Shown: positions 1 through 11,648 of the stretch, piece by piece | Position numbering within the stretch: the first letter of the stretch is position 1 | How the letters are laid out: the number at the start of each line of letters is the position of its first letter | Origin: Tetranychus cinnabarinus | Taxonomy: Eukaryota; Arthropoda; Arachnida; Trombidiformes; Tetranychidae | NCBI GenBank assembly: GCA_022266195.1 | Contig: WHVY01000010.1 | Location: 1,190,501-1,254,500, forward strand | Direction of reading: 5' to 3' | Length of the DNA stretch: 64,000 bases | The notes under the pieces: generated by a model | What the model saw: the letters and a program-made list of their open reading frames with translations, nothing else | The model's database searches: none | Told to the model about the DNA's origin: nothing | Position numbers and translations under genes: made by a program

Positions 1-2410
1 TGAAGATAATGATAATTGTTAGTTAACAGTTGCGACAAGTTGAAACTAGTTTTGAGCAGTTGAAAATTTTTGATAACTTGTTGAAAAATAAAATAAAACT
101 CATTGTAAAGTTGATATAATCATTATGATTCCCACTCAAGAGGCATTATGGTGATGATTATATCACACTTTAAAATACTTAGCCAATAATCAATGATATA
201 TCAACGGTATGTTGAAATATTTGAACATAAATTGAAAAAGAAAACAAAATTCATGGCAATTCAGCGTCTCTGTAACAATGAATAACCATGAATGTTGATA
301 AGATTAGACAAGTTTAATGACGAGTCTTAATTAATTCATTGAAAATTGCCTTTTGGGTTCAATTTTGATGCAAAAAACTAGTTTCACTGATTTTATGAAT
401 TCACTTTGCAATTATATTTTACAATTAAATCTGAGATCAATCTTTAAATTTGGAAAAAGCATTGAACAAATAACTCTAATGATGGTAAATTGATCGACTA
501 GGAAATATTTAAGTTAATTATCAAAGTGTCAACTGATTTGGATGGCGATTTGCCATTGACAGATAATTGACAGTCCAGAATCAAGTTTCAATTGTTTAAT
601 TTTGTGAATAACGTTGACCATGAGGATAAACTGATGATGTAATGAAGCTTTTCAAGGATGAATTCATTACAAGACTGGTTAAACAATTTGAAACACCAAA
701 GTTATTTCAATGGTGATCTTAACAGAATGAAGCAACTTTCATTGGAAGCAATTAATATCAAAGCTATACTAGATAATCATTAAAAGGATATTTCAAGATT
801 GAGATGATGAATAGCTGAGTTTCGAAATTTTTCATGATAATATTTCATAATTTAGATAATTTGTTGTCAACAAACTTCTTATAAATAAAGCTTTTCTTCA
901 TTTTAAATGAAAGTTGAAGATAATTATAAAAATGCATTCAAATTGAAGAGGAAGATATTAATTAATAGTTGAAATAATTGAATCATTCAAAATCAAAACA
1001 ATCAACGAAAGGATGAGAGTCGATATCATGAAAATTCTGACCACTAATCTTGAAATTTACAGATAGAGCTCATCCTAGACTGAAATATTGTCCAAAAAGA
1101 TTTTCATTCATACTGAAAAATGATTGAAATCCCATAGAAACCAAAGAATTGCAATTTTCAGATTTCATCCATTTTATCATGAATTTTTCGCAAAAGCACA
1201 TGTCTTTTGAAAGCTTATATTGATTATAAAATGGTTAATAATTTTATCCAACGTGAAACATTCACCCAATGAATCAATTCAATGTTTGTCATGAGAAAAT
1301 TTACTCAACGTTTTTTATTGATTGTTGTCAATGTAAAAATTGAATCAAGAATGCAAAAAAAGTTCAATTATAATGGACAATGGTCAAAATTATGTGATTT
1401 TCATGAGATATTTGATGACCATCCTTGCAGATAATTATAAATGATACAAAATGGCGTTGTTTAGTATTGAAATAGTTGATTTGGAAAGACAAATTAAAGT
1501 CAAGTCTTTGTCTATTTGATAATCAGTTGATTGAAATGAACTGTTGGGTTCAATTGGCGAAACTGTAAACAAATATTGAACATGCTTTTCCGAATCACGA
1601 TCAGCAGATCACGAGAAAGGAATTTCATGATAAATTTATGAGAAAATTTCATTGATTTACAAGAGTTTCCCTGGTAATACAATTATGATGATTACTGGTT
1701 TATCAAGATGAGATGAAGGTCAGTCTCAGGGTACATCCCATGAAATTGAATCAACGAAAAAGAAAGAGAATATTCTATTACGTTTTTATTGAATTTGCTG
1801 AGACACGTAAACATGAAGGTTATTCAACGTCACAAACATGATTAATTCTTCATCTTTTTGGGTCTAAATAGCAGCTCAATTGGCTACTGAATTTTAAAAT
1901 CCATTGAACAATTAGGAAACAATTGATATTCAAAAAAAAATAAATCTTCTAATTGATTTTCATTGATTTTAATCAGAAAGTGAAAAGCTAACAAACAGCT
2001 GATAAGTAGTCTTGTTGACCTCGTCATAATAATAATGAAGAGCGGACAAAATAATGTAAAAATAAATTCAAAATTATTCTTGATTATTCTTGAATAATCA
2101 TGAAATTGCATTGAATTTTGTTTAGCAATTTCAGAGATTTAATATTATCTTTAATTTTGTGGTTTATTGGTTGAAAAATGGGTAAAAATGTAGATTATTT
2201 GATTCCTTGAAAGGTTTAACTTTTGAAAAATGAATAAAATTCAATTAAAAGCATAAAACGTAAAGAATAGTCTTGATTGTGTTTTGTTTTATCAAGAATA
2301 TTCTTTGCCATTCTCTGATAATCATCCACATTATCATCATCTCTTATCTTGAAGCACCCATTTCGTCATGACGGGGCAGCCCTCTCCTTTGCACTCAAAA
2401 CCCATCAGTT
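1..2410. other. AT-rich intergenic DNA
   Basis: No reading frame here looks protein-like. The longest minus-strand frame (1884-2111) is hydrophobic low-complexity sequence with no domain or splice signal I trust. I checked it for the missing ceramide kinase C-terminal exons and for exons upstream of sorbitol dehydrogenase and found neither. Confidence 0.6.
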
Positions 2411-2420
2411 GAAAAAAGAC

Positions 2421-2428
2421 TATATAAA
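2421..2428 (+). promoter_or_regulatory. TATA box of the sorbitol dehydrogenase gene
   Basis: A TATATAAA box lies 119 nt upstream of the start codon at 2547. The expected transcription start is near 2450, leaving a 5' UTR of about 95 nt. Its position relative to a well-supported gene makes it credible. Confidence 0.6.
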
Positions 2429-2546
2429 CAAGTGAAAGACTGAAACAAGTGTTTAAGATTTACTTGATTTTGATTAGCTACTAACAAGTTTTACCAGACT
2501 TTTCATATTAACTAAAGTTTTTAATCCTTTTACATTACCCATCAAG

Positions 2547-4286
2547 ATGCCTCCAAATAACACTGTATCGGAAAACGGTGGCGACAATCTGTCTCTAGTT
2601 TTGTACAAAGCTGGTGACATGAGACTCGAACAGACTCCATTACCTTCAAAACCCGCAAGAAACGGTAAGTAATACAAATTATTCAAAATTATTGTTGAAC
2701 CTGTGATTTTAATTGTTGTTTTTTCATTATTGTGTGATTGGACAGAGGTGCTTCTTCAAACTCAACAAGTTGGCATTTGTGGATCAGATGTTAGTTACTG
2801 GGTTAAGGGGCACATTGGTGGCTTTTGGGTCAAGGATCCAATGATTTTGGGACACGAAACAAGTGCCAAAGTGGTTGAAGTAGGCGAAGGAGTAACTCAT
2901 CTCAAGCCTGGTGATAGAGTGGCCATTGAGCCTGGTGTTCCTTGTCGTTACTGTGTTGACTGTAAAGAAGGTGCTTACAATTTGTGTTCTGGAATATTTT
3001 TCTCAGCCACTCCACCCGACAATGGAACCCTCACCAGATACTTTAAACATGCTGCTGATTATTGTTTCAAGTAAGTATTTAAAAATTTTCAACTTAATGT
3101 TAAACAACAGCAAAATAAGAGACTAATTGTGAGCCTCAATCAACAAACCAAGTTTCAATCAAGTCATTCACAGGGAAACCTTCAACTTATCTTAAACTTG
3201 ATTCTATGAATTTCTTTGTTCAAGCTAATCAAGTCTGATTATTTCAAGGGTGTTTAACTAAAATTAACATTGGTTAAGTGGTTGCTTTGAAAATTTAAAG
3301 ATGGCAACACTTTTTAAAGCCAAATCTTTATAAATCAAAATCTGGTTTAATCTGTTTTGCGTTTCTTTTTTGATTCAAGTTTTGTCTGTTTTACTAACAA
3401 ATTGTTAATCTATTATTTACAGATTACCTGATCATGTTTCATATGCAGAAGGAGCTCTTATGGAACCTTTATCGGTTGCTATTCATGCCTGTTCTCGAGC
3501 TAATGTTTCTGGAGGACAAAAGATTCTGATTCTTGGTGCAGGTCCTATTGGATTAATGTGCATTCTGGTTGCTAAAGCTTATGGTGCAACAGACATCTGT
3601 ATTACTGGTAAGTCTAGCTTAACAATCAATAAACCGTTAAAGATTATGATTAATGTTGCAAATAGGATTGAAAAATATCAATTAACTTTTGATAAACTGC
3701 CATAACTTGAGTTAATCTCATGAAATCATTTGCTGTAAATCCTTTCATCACACCTTTAGACAACAATTCATTCAATTGGATAATGTTTCAAATTGTTTAA
3801 TCTGTTTTTTGTTTTTTAACCTTTAAACTAGATATCAATGCTGAACGTCTTGCATTGGCCAAAAAAATTGGAGCAACAGCAACCTTTTTACTATCAAAAG
3901 ACTTGGGGGAAAACGAAACTGCTGAGGCCATTGAAAAGCTCATGGGATGCCGACCTGAGGCAGTCCTTGAATGTTCAGGAGCATCTCCATCCATTCGTTT
4001 AGCCCTGATTGTCTGCAAGTCAGGTGGTTGTGTCGTACTTATCGGTATGGGAGCCGATGAAGTTCAAGTTCCTCTTTTATCAGCTGTATGTCGAGAGGTT
4101 GACATTCGAGGTGTATTCAGGTACAAGAATAGCTATCCCAAGGCGGTCAACCTCATTTCCAGCGGAAAAATTGATGTTAAACCGATAATAAGTCATTACT
4201 TTAAGCTCGAACAAGCTCATGATGCATTTGAACTTGCTCGAAGTGGTAAAGCCGTTAAGATCATAATTGACTGTAGTCTTGATTAA
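2547..4286 (+). CDS. SORD: Sorbitol dehydrogenase (polyol dehydrogenase), complete, 4 exons
   Basis: Coding exons are 2547-2664, 2746-3070, 3423-3607 and 3832-4286; they join in frame to 360 residues, close to the family norm. The enzyme is a cytosolic NAD-dependent zinc dehydrogenase that oxidises sorbitol to fructose in the polyol pathway. Catalytic zinc ligands are visible: C51 in GICGSD, H76 and E77 in GHE, and E162 in the MEPLS motif. The Rossmann glycine motif GAGPIG lies at 186-191 and the acidic residue for NAD is in ITDINAE. Unlike the human enzyme, it has the four-cysteine structural zinc lobe (C106, C109, C112, C120, spacing C-x2-C-x2-C-x7-C). Every intron has GT-AG ends and the phases agree. 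The start is the first ATG downstream of the TATA box. Confidence 0.95.
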
Positions 4287-7020
4287 AATATAACTTTCAG
4301 TCAATGATTGTAACAACTACAACTCGCAACATATTTACCTGAAACAAAAAGGTAAATAAGATGATTCATTCAACGTTAATCACCGACAGTTTAGATTATT
4401 TAGCAAACTCACATTTATTTTAGCACAAAAATGCATGATTTTTAAGCGCAATTTATCATTGAAAATCACTGTATTAATCTCATTTCATGTAACATTTACC
4501 ATTGGACAATATTTGAAACCATTTTATTAAACAAATACATTTTAAAACAAATCAGAAGCAAACAAACTGAACATGATTTTATTGTCAAACTATTCAATTA
4601 TTTAAGCATGATCACGAGATGATAAAATTACCTAAAAGTAAACACGTTGTTAACGATTCCATGAGTTCAAAAGTCAACAATCAATCTCATAGAGAGCTTT
4701 ATCATAATGATTAAAATTGCTGAATTGAATCTGATGTTGACGTTGAAAAATTTCCTGGTTTACAGCTTGACAACTAACATTGTATCATGTTAGTTGCGAT
4801 TTAGCAATTTGACAAGACACAAGACAATTACACTGAATGAAAATGATTAGATTTTAATCTCAATTGATATTTTCTCAGCATTGGTATTTAATTGAGTTGT
4901 AACTAGCATCATGCTTCTCAGACTCTGTTACCTAACTCAATTCAATGAATCATTGTATAATACTTTTACTGTCACCATAATAAAACTGATTAAACGAGAC
5001 TCATGTCAAAGTTCAACTAACTTGTAAGAATGCTCAGTAATTATTAAAACAAAAACGGAGTAAAAACAAAAAAAAACCACCAAAGGTCGACGTTTAGGTT
5101 TGAAAGCTTAAAATGAAATTAATGAAAACTGAAAAATGAACACCACTTAAGAGTCATTTACCGCAAGTTCATTTACATTGATTTCAATGGTGAAGGGATT
5201 TTAAAAGGATCAACTGACTGAGCATTGTTGTTAATAAAATATGAAAATGAAAATGAAATTGAATGATGAATAGCAAGGCTGGTATAACAATCAACAATTA
5301 TCAACATGATGATGATACTTCGTTGCAAGCCTGTTAAGTTTAATTGTAAATTTTGTTCATCACATCATTAAGAGATTATAACCTTTTCAAGGAAAGTCAA
5401 CATGCAAAATGAAAAGGTGTAAAGAAAACATGAAAATGATGAAGATGAATGAAATTGTTGTTGTTTTCTTATGATAATGATGATGAACAAGGGGTAAGTT
5501 CAAGTTGATAATTCTGAATAAGTCGACAAGTTGTTTTCAACTCATTATTTCAAGCTGAGATAACCAATGATCCAGAGTAAACCAGAAAAACATGGTGACC
5601 AGTCAAGGTAAACAACTACCTTTGGCATCATTTACCATCTTAAAAGGGCAACCATTTTTTTCTAGCTTGACAAACATTGTGGTGAAATGAATTGAACCGA
5701 TGGATAAATTATGATAACGATGTAATATCATGATAATATTGAGTCAATAAATGAAACTACCGACATTTAATGAAAATGTTATTGACAAAATTGAATGAAT
5801 CTTCAAATTTTGATAATTATCAATAATAAAGTTTTGTTCAAAAAAGCTTGTTTGTCACCTTTGTGATTGAATGAAATGACAAAATCTGAACTTGTTAAAT
5901 CAACAACTTAATCATTATGCTAATGAGTACAGACAGTTAACTTAATTATTTTCAATTACGATCTAAAATAATCCAATAATCAAGGTAATCTTATTTGACA
6001 GCAAAAATAACAGTAAGTGAATGAGGTAAAAATTTAGATATAAATCAAATTAAGGATTGTTTAGGTGAATTAGGAAATAATTTTTTATTCAAATTAATAA
6101 AACACTCAAAGTATAATATACTCAGCATCAGACGATTTAACTTGTGATAAACTGATTTCAACTGATTTGGCTTGAGTAAACCTATTAAAATTGTTATTCA
6201 CAGAGAAATGGATTTGCTCATGTATTTGATTTACAATGAAACTGAAGCTCTTTAAACGGCAGATTAAACCTCATTTTGGTTCATCAATTTTGTCAACCAG
6301 AACCTCTATCAATTGCCTTGAGATCTTTTCAAGCTTAATTCAGACCCAATTTAATTAAATTAATTAGTTTGATTATTCGTTTATTATTATTTTGTTAATT
6401 TCTTGAAACTGCAATTTTGTCTCAATTCGGCTTTATGGTTTATCGACTCAATCCTTCACCTCTTTTACACTCAAGCTTGCCTTTGAGTGACCCCAAGTAT
6501 AATCATTTGTAATAACTCATGATTGAATAATTGATTAACGTTAACACAATTACCTCTAATTTATGGTTGCCAAATCAGCTCATTTTTTAGCTGACTTAAT
6601 CAAGCTCACAACACTATTTGACAAATTTGCATAAAAATCGAGATTGGTTGGCAGCAGAAATGCAAGTTTGTTCAACAAAATGGTGCTTTACGGTAAATCA
6701 TCTCACAAATTGATGTCTAAATTTTTAGTTGCAGTATCTCAAGTAAAGCAAAAACAATAAAACGATTGAAAGATGATTTTTAGATTGTAAGTTTACAAAG
6801 GTTCGACTATTCTTGGACGAAAAACCAATTGGCATTATTATGAATTTTTCACCAGTTTTTAGACAAGGTTGAAAGTGGTCCCATTAGAGCAACATAATGC
6901 ATTGAATGTGTAAAACCAGAAAAGAGCTCAATTGGAAGAGCAAAGTAAAAAATGAAGGTAAAGATAGAGGTAAAGACAATAAGAAGGATAAAGGGAGAGT
7001 TTAAAGTATTGTTGACTTAC
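4287..7020. other. AT-rich intergenic DNA (or 3' introns of the ceramide kinase gene)
   Basis: This stretch lies between the convergent ends of sorbitol dehydrogenase and ceramide kinase. I read the minus strand for the conserved C-terminal part of ceramide kinase and did not find it. No plus-strand gene is visible. An AATAAA near 4978 is too far from the dehydrogenase stop codon to assign. Confidence 0.5.
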
Positions 7021-10000
7021 TCAGAGGTACAGATATCCGGATCTTTTGGTGATCCATCGAGTGTGGAAACGTGAAGCTTAATCTCTCCTTGGTAAACTTT
7101 GTGAGCTAAAATTTTCTTAAATCCAGCCCAATCGTATCTTTTAGGTCCCATCCAGCGATTTTTTTCACTGTCAGCCATAACATCACCAAAGAATCCATAG
7201 CCCAAGATTGTTGTACCATAACGAAGGAGTTTACCCTCATCTCGAGCTGAGTGGATTGCACTCACATCAATGCTGACCTGGTTTCCTAGGATAATGTGCA
7301 TGGCTGCAGTTACTGGATCATTGTTACCACAAACACCAAAACAAACGGCATCTGTTGAACCAGCGGGAATTACACCGATAATTGCATTGGGAGGTAATAG
7401 GGTTGATTGTGGGTTGTTGTGATCTATTTTGCCATCGGTTTGGGTTCGTATTAAAAGACCGTTGAGTAACTCTGAAAACATTCCGTCGCCACCAACACAA
7501 ATTAAACCATCGTACGAGTTTATTGGAAACGCTGGGTCTGTGATAACATCGCGAGCATGGTTAACCCGCTGGGTTGTGATTACATTTGTAGAACAGCCGG
7601 CAATGGCGAAAAGTGGAGCTATTTTATCTCGATATATTTTAGGGCCTTTCTTTTTACCACCGTAAGGATTGATGAATATCATTAAACTCTTGGGTCGATT
7701 AAAGTCTGCGAAGAGAGACGAAATTTTCAATTAGTATTCAGTTTAATCTAAATTTGTTTTTATATAAAATAGATGAGATTTAACTTATGAATTGATCGAG
7801 AACTTGAATATCATCTTTACACATTATCAATAGTTATTATTCAAATGTATTCACTTGATTTAGTGAAAATGATAATCAGAAGCAGAAGCAGAAGCAGTTT
7901 AATTGAATAGGAAGATCTGATATTATATGAAAAGCTATTGAAATTCATTGATATCAAAAATTTTGTTTACTTTTAATATGGTTGAAGCTGTAACCAATTA
8001 TAAATTCAATGGTAATTTATGGAGAAAATTAATTGAGTTTAATATCAAGTAAGGTTAATATTGATGATGAGCATCTAGATTATGCTAATTTCATCAATTT
8101 TTTCAAGGAAAAATTTCAATCTTTTCTGGGTAAAAGTTCATTTTCATATTAAATTAGTGAAAGTATTAAACTTTAAAGAATAGTTATCTGAAGAAAAAAG
8201 TGGGTAAAATTGTTGGAATAAAAGAGTGAAGAGAAAACTGAGAAGAAAATAAAAAATGTAAAAGTTCAGTTAAATAACTGAGTCGACCTCAATATTTAAC
8301 AGCTAAACAAGAATTGAAAGAATGAGAAAAAAAACAAAATTAATCGTTACAAGTATTATCAGTTGTTGATTTCAAGTGAAAGTTTGAATAAATAAGCAAA
8401 GCAAATAAGCTAAGCGAAGAAAATAGTCTTTTAAAATGATAAATAATAACTAATGATTAACTTAATTTGATAAGAGATTTGTTATCGGAATAACAATAAA
8501 GTAATCAAAGTATTATTGGAAGTACAATGTGATAGTAATTGTTTGGTACAAGTTTAACATGTTTAATCATGAAATACAAATTGGAAGCAAAAAAATTGTC
8601 ACTTTTTTCAAATTGTGACATTGATTCAAATATGAAGTGTTAACAAATCAATGGTTAACAGCTAAAAACTGGTTTAAATTGAACAACAATTTTGTCTAAC
8701 ATAACCAGTTAATGGAAACCAATGGTCTTTGGTTTTTAGGTTTGACAACAACATGGATCCTTTTGCAACATGTTTTGCCACAATTAAGATTCACTCAATG
8801 ATCTAAGTGCGCTTAATTTGTTTGTTCACTGTCAATTGATTTTCATTAATTTGTATCAAGACACAAATTGAAGATGTTAACCATTGTGAGGTTCACTTAA
8901 ACGAGAAGGAAAAATTGTTAAAAAATGGGTCAGAATTTAGTGAATAAGCCTATTCTAATAGATGATGGTAAGTGCTGATGATTATGATGATGGTGAAGAT
9001 CAAGAGAAGGGCCCAACTTTTTCGAGGATGATGATGATAATGATGGGAAAAGGTTGATTGGGAAGAGTAAAGTGAGTTGTTTAAGTAATAACCAGAAAAT
9101 TGATGTCTGATAATCCGGAAAAGGTCGAGATGAGTGATTCATATTATTGTGAACAATGAAATGAATTGAAAAGGAAGAATGGCCTAATGATGTAGAGACG
9201 GAAAAATCGCTTTGGAAAATTGAGTTTGATTAACCTGGATTCTTTTTAATCATAACCAAGCTAAATTAATATCGTTTAGGAAACTAAACTGTCAACTTGA
9301 ATAGGAAAAACATAATTTTAATGAGAATGTCAATTTTTAGGGAAAAACTCTGTAAACATTCAATATTTCCAGGTAAGTGTCAACAAGAAGGAACTGAAAA
9401 ACTAAATTTCCGTTTCAATTTATATCTTTTCAAGGAAGAACATCGAAAAGACTGAAAATTCCATATCATGATGGATATCAACAGTAATTGATTAGCTCTC
9501 AAAATTACCAATTTTGGGGATTAATTTGAAGACTTTTCCTTTTCTCTTTGTATCTTGTTGACTTGAGTAAACAGTTTACCCAGAAAATGGGGAAAGTTCA
9601 ACGATAACAATAGGAATGGGCAATGTTCATCGTGATAGAAATGAATTTATCAGAGAAATGAGGAACTAGGAAAGAAACATGGAGTGCAATCCTCTACATA
9701 TTGCTATCTCTTTATGATTTATATTGCATTAAATGTTTGCTTGTTACACCATAAAATTGACAATTCAGTTTCAACCATTAATGGTTTCTTCTTTGATTCA
9801 AGTCATGCAATTTTTGACCATTCAGTTAATGTTATCGTCAAGCTTGATAACACTAAATTTTCACACTTTTTTTTGTCTCTGTTTCTTTTTGACTTTTGGT
9901 TCTTATTTTTTTGGGTTAAAGATGATATTTCAAGTCTCTGTTAGGCTTTTGATAATCTTTACTTAAGAGCTTCTTAACCGTTGAGTGTGAAGATATTTTG

Positions 10001-10718
10001 AGTGAACCTTTCATAAGATAAGTCCAATGGGAAATAGCCTCTTACCTTTTAAAAAGCTATTAACTAAAACAATCCATTCAGCTATTTGTTGTTCCGATTG
10101 TTCAACTGGATCTAATATCAAGTGATTAAGTTTCCAAGCAAATTTTCCACTCGGAATTCCGTAATAAACACGAACATGGTTCATCTTATTGTGTCCATTT
10201 ACTGATTCACTAGAGTCTCGATTTGATGAGGGGACAGTTGACGATGATGAGGCTGAAGATGATGAGGTTGATCCAATGTTGCTCGGCAACGAAAGACCAC
10301 TGTTAAAGCTATTTCCATTGAGATTCACAGAGGACAGTGATGACAATTGATCGCAATTGTTGGAAATTTCGATACATTCACAGAAAAGCTTTTTAACCTT
10401 ACGACAGGAGCATGAACGAACGGCAACAACCAAATTTAACGGAATGATAGTTCGATCTAACCAGTAAAAAGAAAGAAAAAAAAGAAAAATAAGTAAATCA
10501 TTTTGATAGTGATTTGTGGTTTAAAATTAAGTTGAAAATTGAACAAGGAAAAGAATGGGTTAAATTGGAAAATGTCCAAAAAATAATGACTTACAATTAG
10601 GTTGAGATTCGGGTTCACAGAGTATACAGTTAGCATTAAAGACGACTCGGCTTTTTTTACCAAAGACTAAAAAATTGTTGGTTACAGATGAAAATTTGGC
10701 TGATGGATGGTCCTTCAT
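7021..10718 (-). CDS. CERK: Ceramide kinase, 5' three exons (C-terminal part not found)
   Basis: Minus-strand exons are 10718-10595, 10456-10046 and 7705-7021, with matching phases and GT-AG borders. The enzyme phosphorylates ceramide to ceramide-1-phosphate at membranes. The first two exons encode the divergent PH-like N-terminal region, ending in the WKLNHLIL stretch and helix typical of the family. Exon 3 begins DFNRPKSLMIFINPYGGKK, the ATP-binding start of the diacylglycerol-kinase-like catalytic domain. It carries the GGDGMFSE catalytic motif, the IPAGSTDAV motif and the LGYGFFGD and SEKNRW motifs. It ends at a good donor (GTAAGT at 7020) in phase 2. Human CERK continues for about 200 more residues; I could not find them to the left, so they lie in a distant exon or are lost. 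The 2.3-kb intron 2 (7706-10045) holds no recognisable gene. Confidence 0.88.
7706..10045 (-). other. Ceramide kinase intron 2
   Basis: A 2340-nt intron bounded by GT at 10045-10044 and AG at 7707-7706 on the minus strand. It holds AT-rich DNA with a short GAAGCA triplet run near 7880. The open frames near 8930-9142 and 9684-9966 are low-complexity and have no supporting signal. Confidence 0.7.
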
Positions 10719-10890
10719 GTTGCAAAACAATGTGGATGCAATGGGTAATAGGTGAGTTTCGATGAGGTGAGGATGAATGGGATGAAATTGAATGAATACA
10801 CACTGACCAGGAAAGTTTGAGACAAACAAAAAATTGCGATTGGTTCAAAGACGAGAGAGTGTGCACAAGGGAGAAAGACTATTTGTTAAG

Positions 10891-11007
10891 TAGAGAAAAA
10901 AGACAGCAGAGAGAAGGAGAGAGAATGAGAGGGAGAGAGAGAGATAGAGAGGGAGAGAAAGAAAGGAAAGGAAAAAGAGAGGAGAGAGGAGAAAAAGAGA
11001 GAGAAAA
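10891..11007. repeat. GA-rich (GAGA) purine tract upstream of ceramide kinase
   Basis: About 117 nt of almost pure GA/GGA sequence on the plus strand, starting 173 nt upstream of the ceramide kinase start codon. It creates long Arg/Glu-rich and Ser/Leu/Phe-rich frames on opposite strands, which are artefacts. Such tracts near promoters can bind GAGA-type factors; that role is inference. Confidence 0.8.
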
Positions 11008-11514
11008 TGACTGTTTTCAGCTGAGAAAAAAGTGGGTTCTGTCTGAGGATCAGGCAATTCAAGTCCAAACTTTCCTTCTCCTTGTTATTCGTATCATGAT
11101 TCCGAAGTAAACTCTAACAGCGAAATAAAAGAATCATACTTGATTATAACAGGTTTACCTTGATTCTATTCATTAGGAAGACAAGTCTCTTTTTTTCTCT
11201 CTCATTATTTTGTATAAATATTTTATAAAATTTTGATTTCTCTCTTCTCCTTCTCTTGGTTTCTCTATCAGTTTCTTTCCTTCGTTTGGATCGTGTTGTT
11301 CGAGGCATCCAAAAATTGGCCAGATTTTGATTGAAAAGTTCAATCTAATAGGAAACAGGAGACACACCAACAAAAATATAAAATCAATATGAACAGTTAG
11401 TATAAAGAAACACACAATTTTAATCAAACGGTGAGCTAAAAAGATAAATTGAATTACATTGAAGGAATAAAAAATATACTATTTGACAACAATGGGTAAC
11501 AATCATGTTCAGAT

Positions 11515-11520
11515 TTTATT
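11515..11520 (-). terminator. Polyadenylation signal of the retrotransposon
   Basis: AATAAA on the minus strand, about 130 nt downstream of the ORF2 stop codon. It fits the 3' end of the element transcript. Confidence 0.5.
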
Positions 11521-11648
11521 GTCTCTGGTGTTTGAGTCGGTACAAGGAGGGTTGCTTATGGTTGCGCATACCCGTAGATGAGAGTACATTTGATAGATTG
11601 AAAGACAGTTGAGGAATTTAAATTATGTTTAAGGTGAGAGGATTGAGG

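Noticed and set aside
1884..2111. Minus-strand frame of 75 codons, checked as a ceramide kinase C-terminal exon
   Set aside because: No family motif; hydrophobic low-complexity sequence.
9684..9966. Two overlapping Phe/Leu-rich frames in CERK intron 2
   Set aside because: T-rich intron sequence without splice or start signals.
10845..11068. Minus-strand Ser/Leu/Phe-rich frames that look like membrane proteins
   Set aside because: They are the reverse of the same GA tract.
10817..11110. Plus-strand frame rich in Arg and Glu
   Set aside because: It is a translation of the GA tract; no domain and no gene signals.
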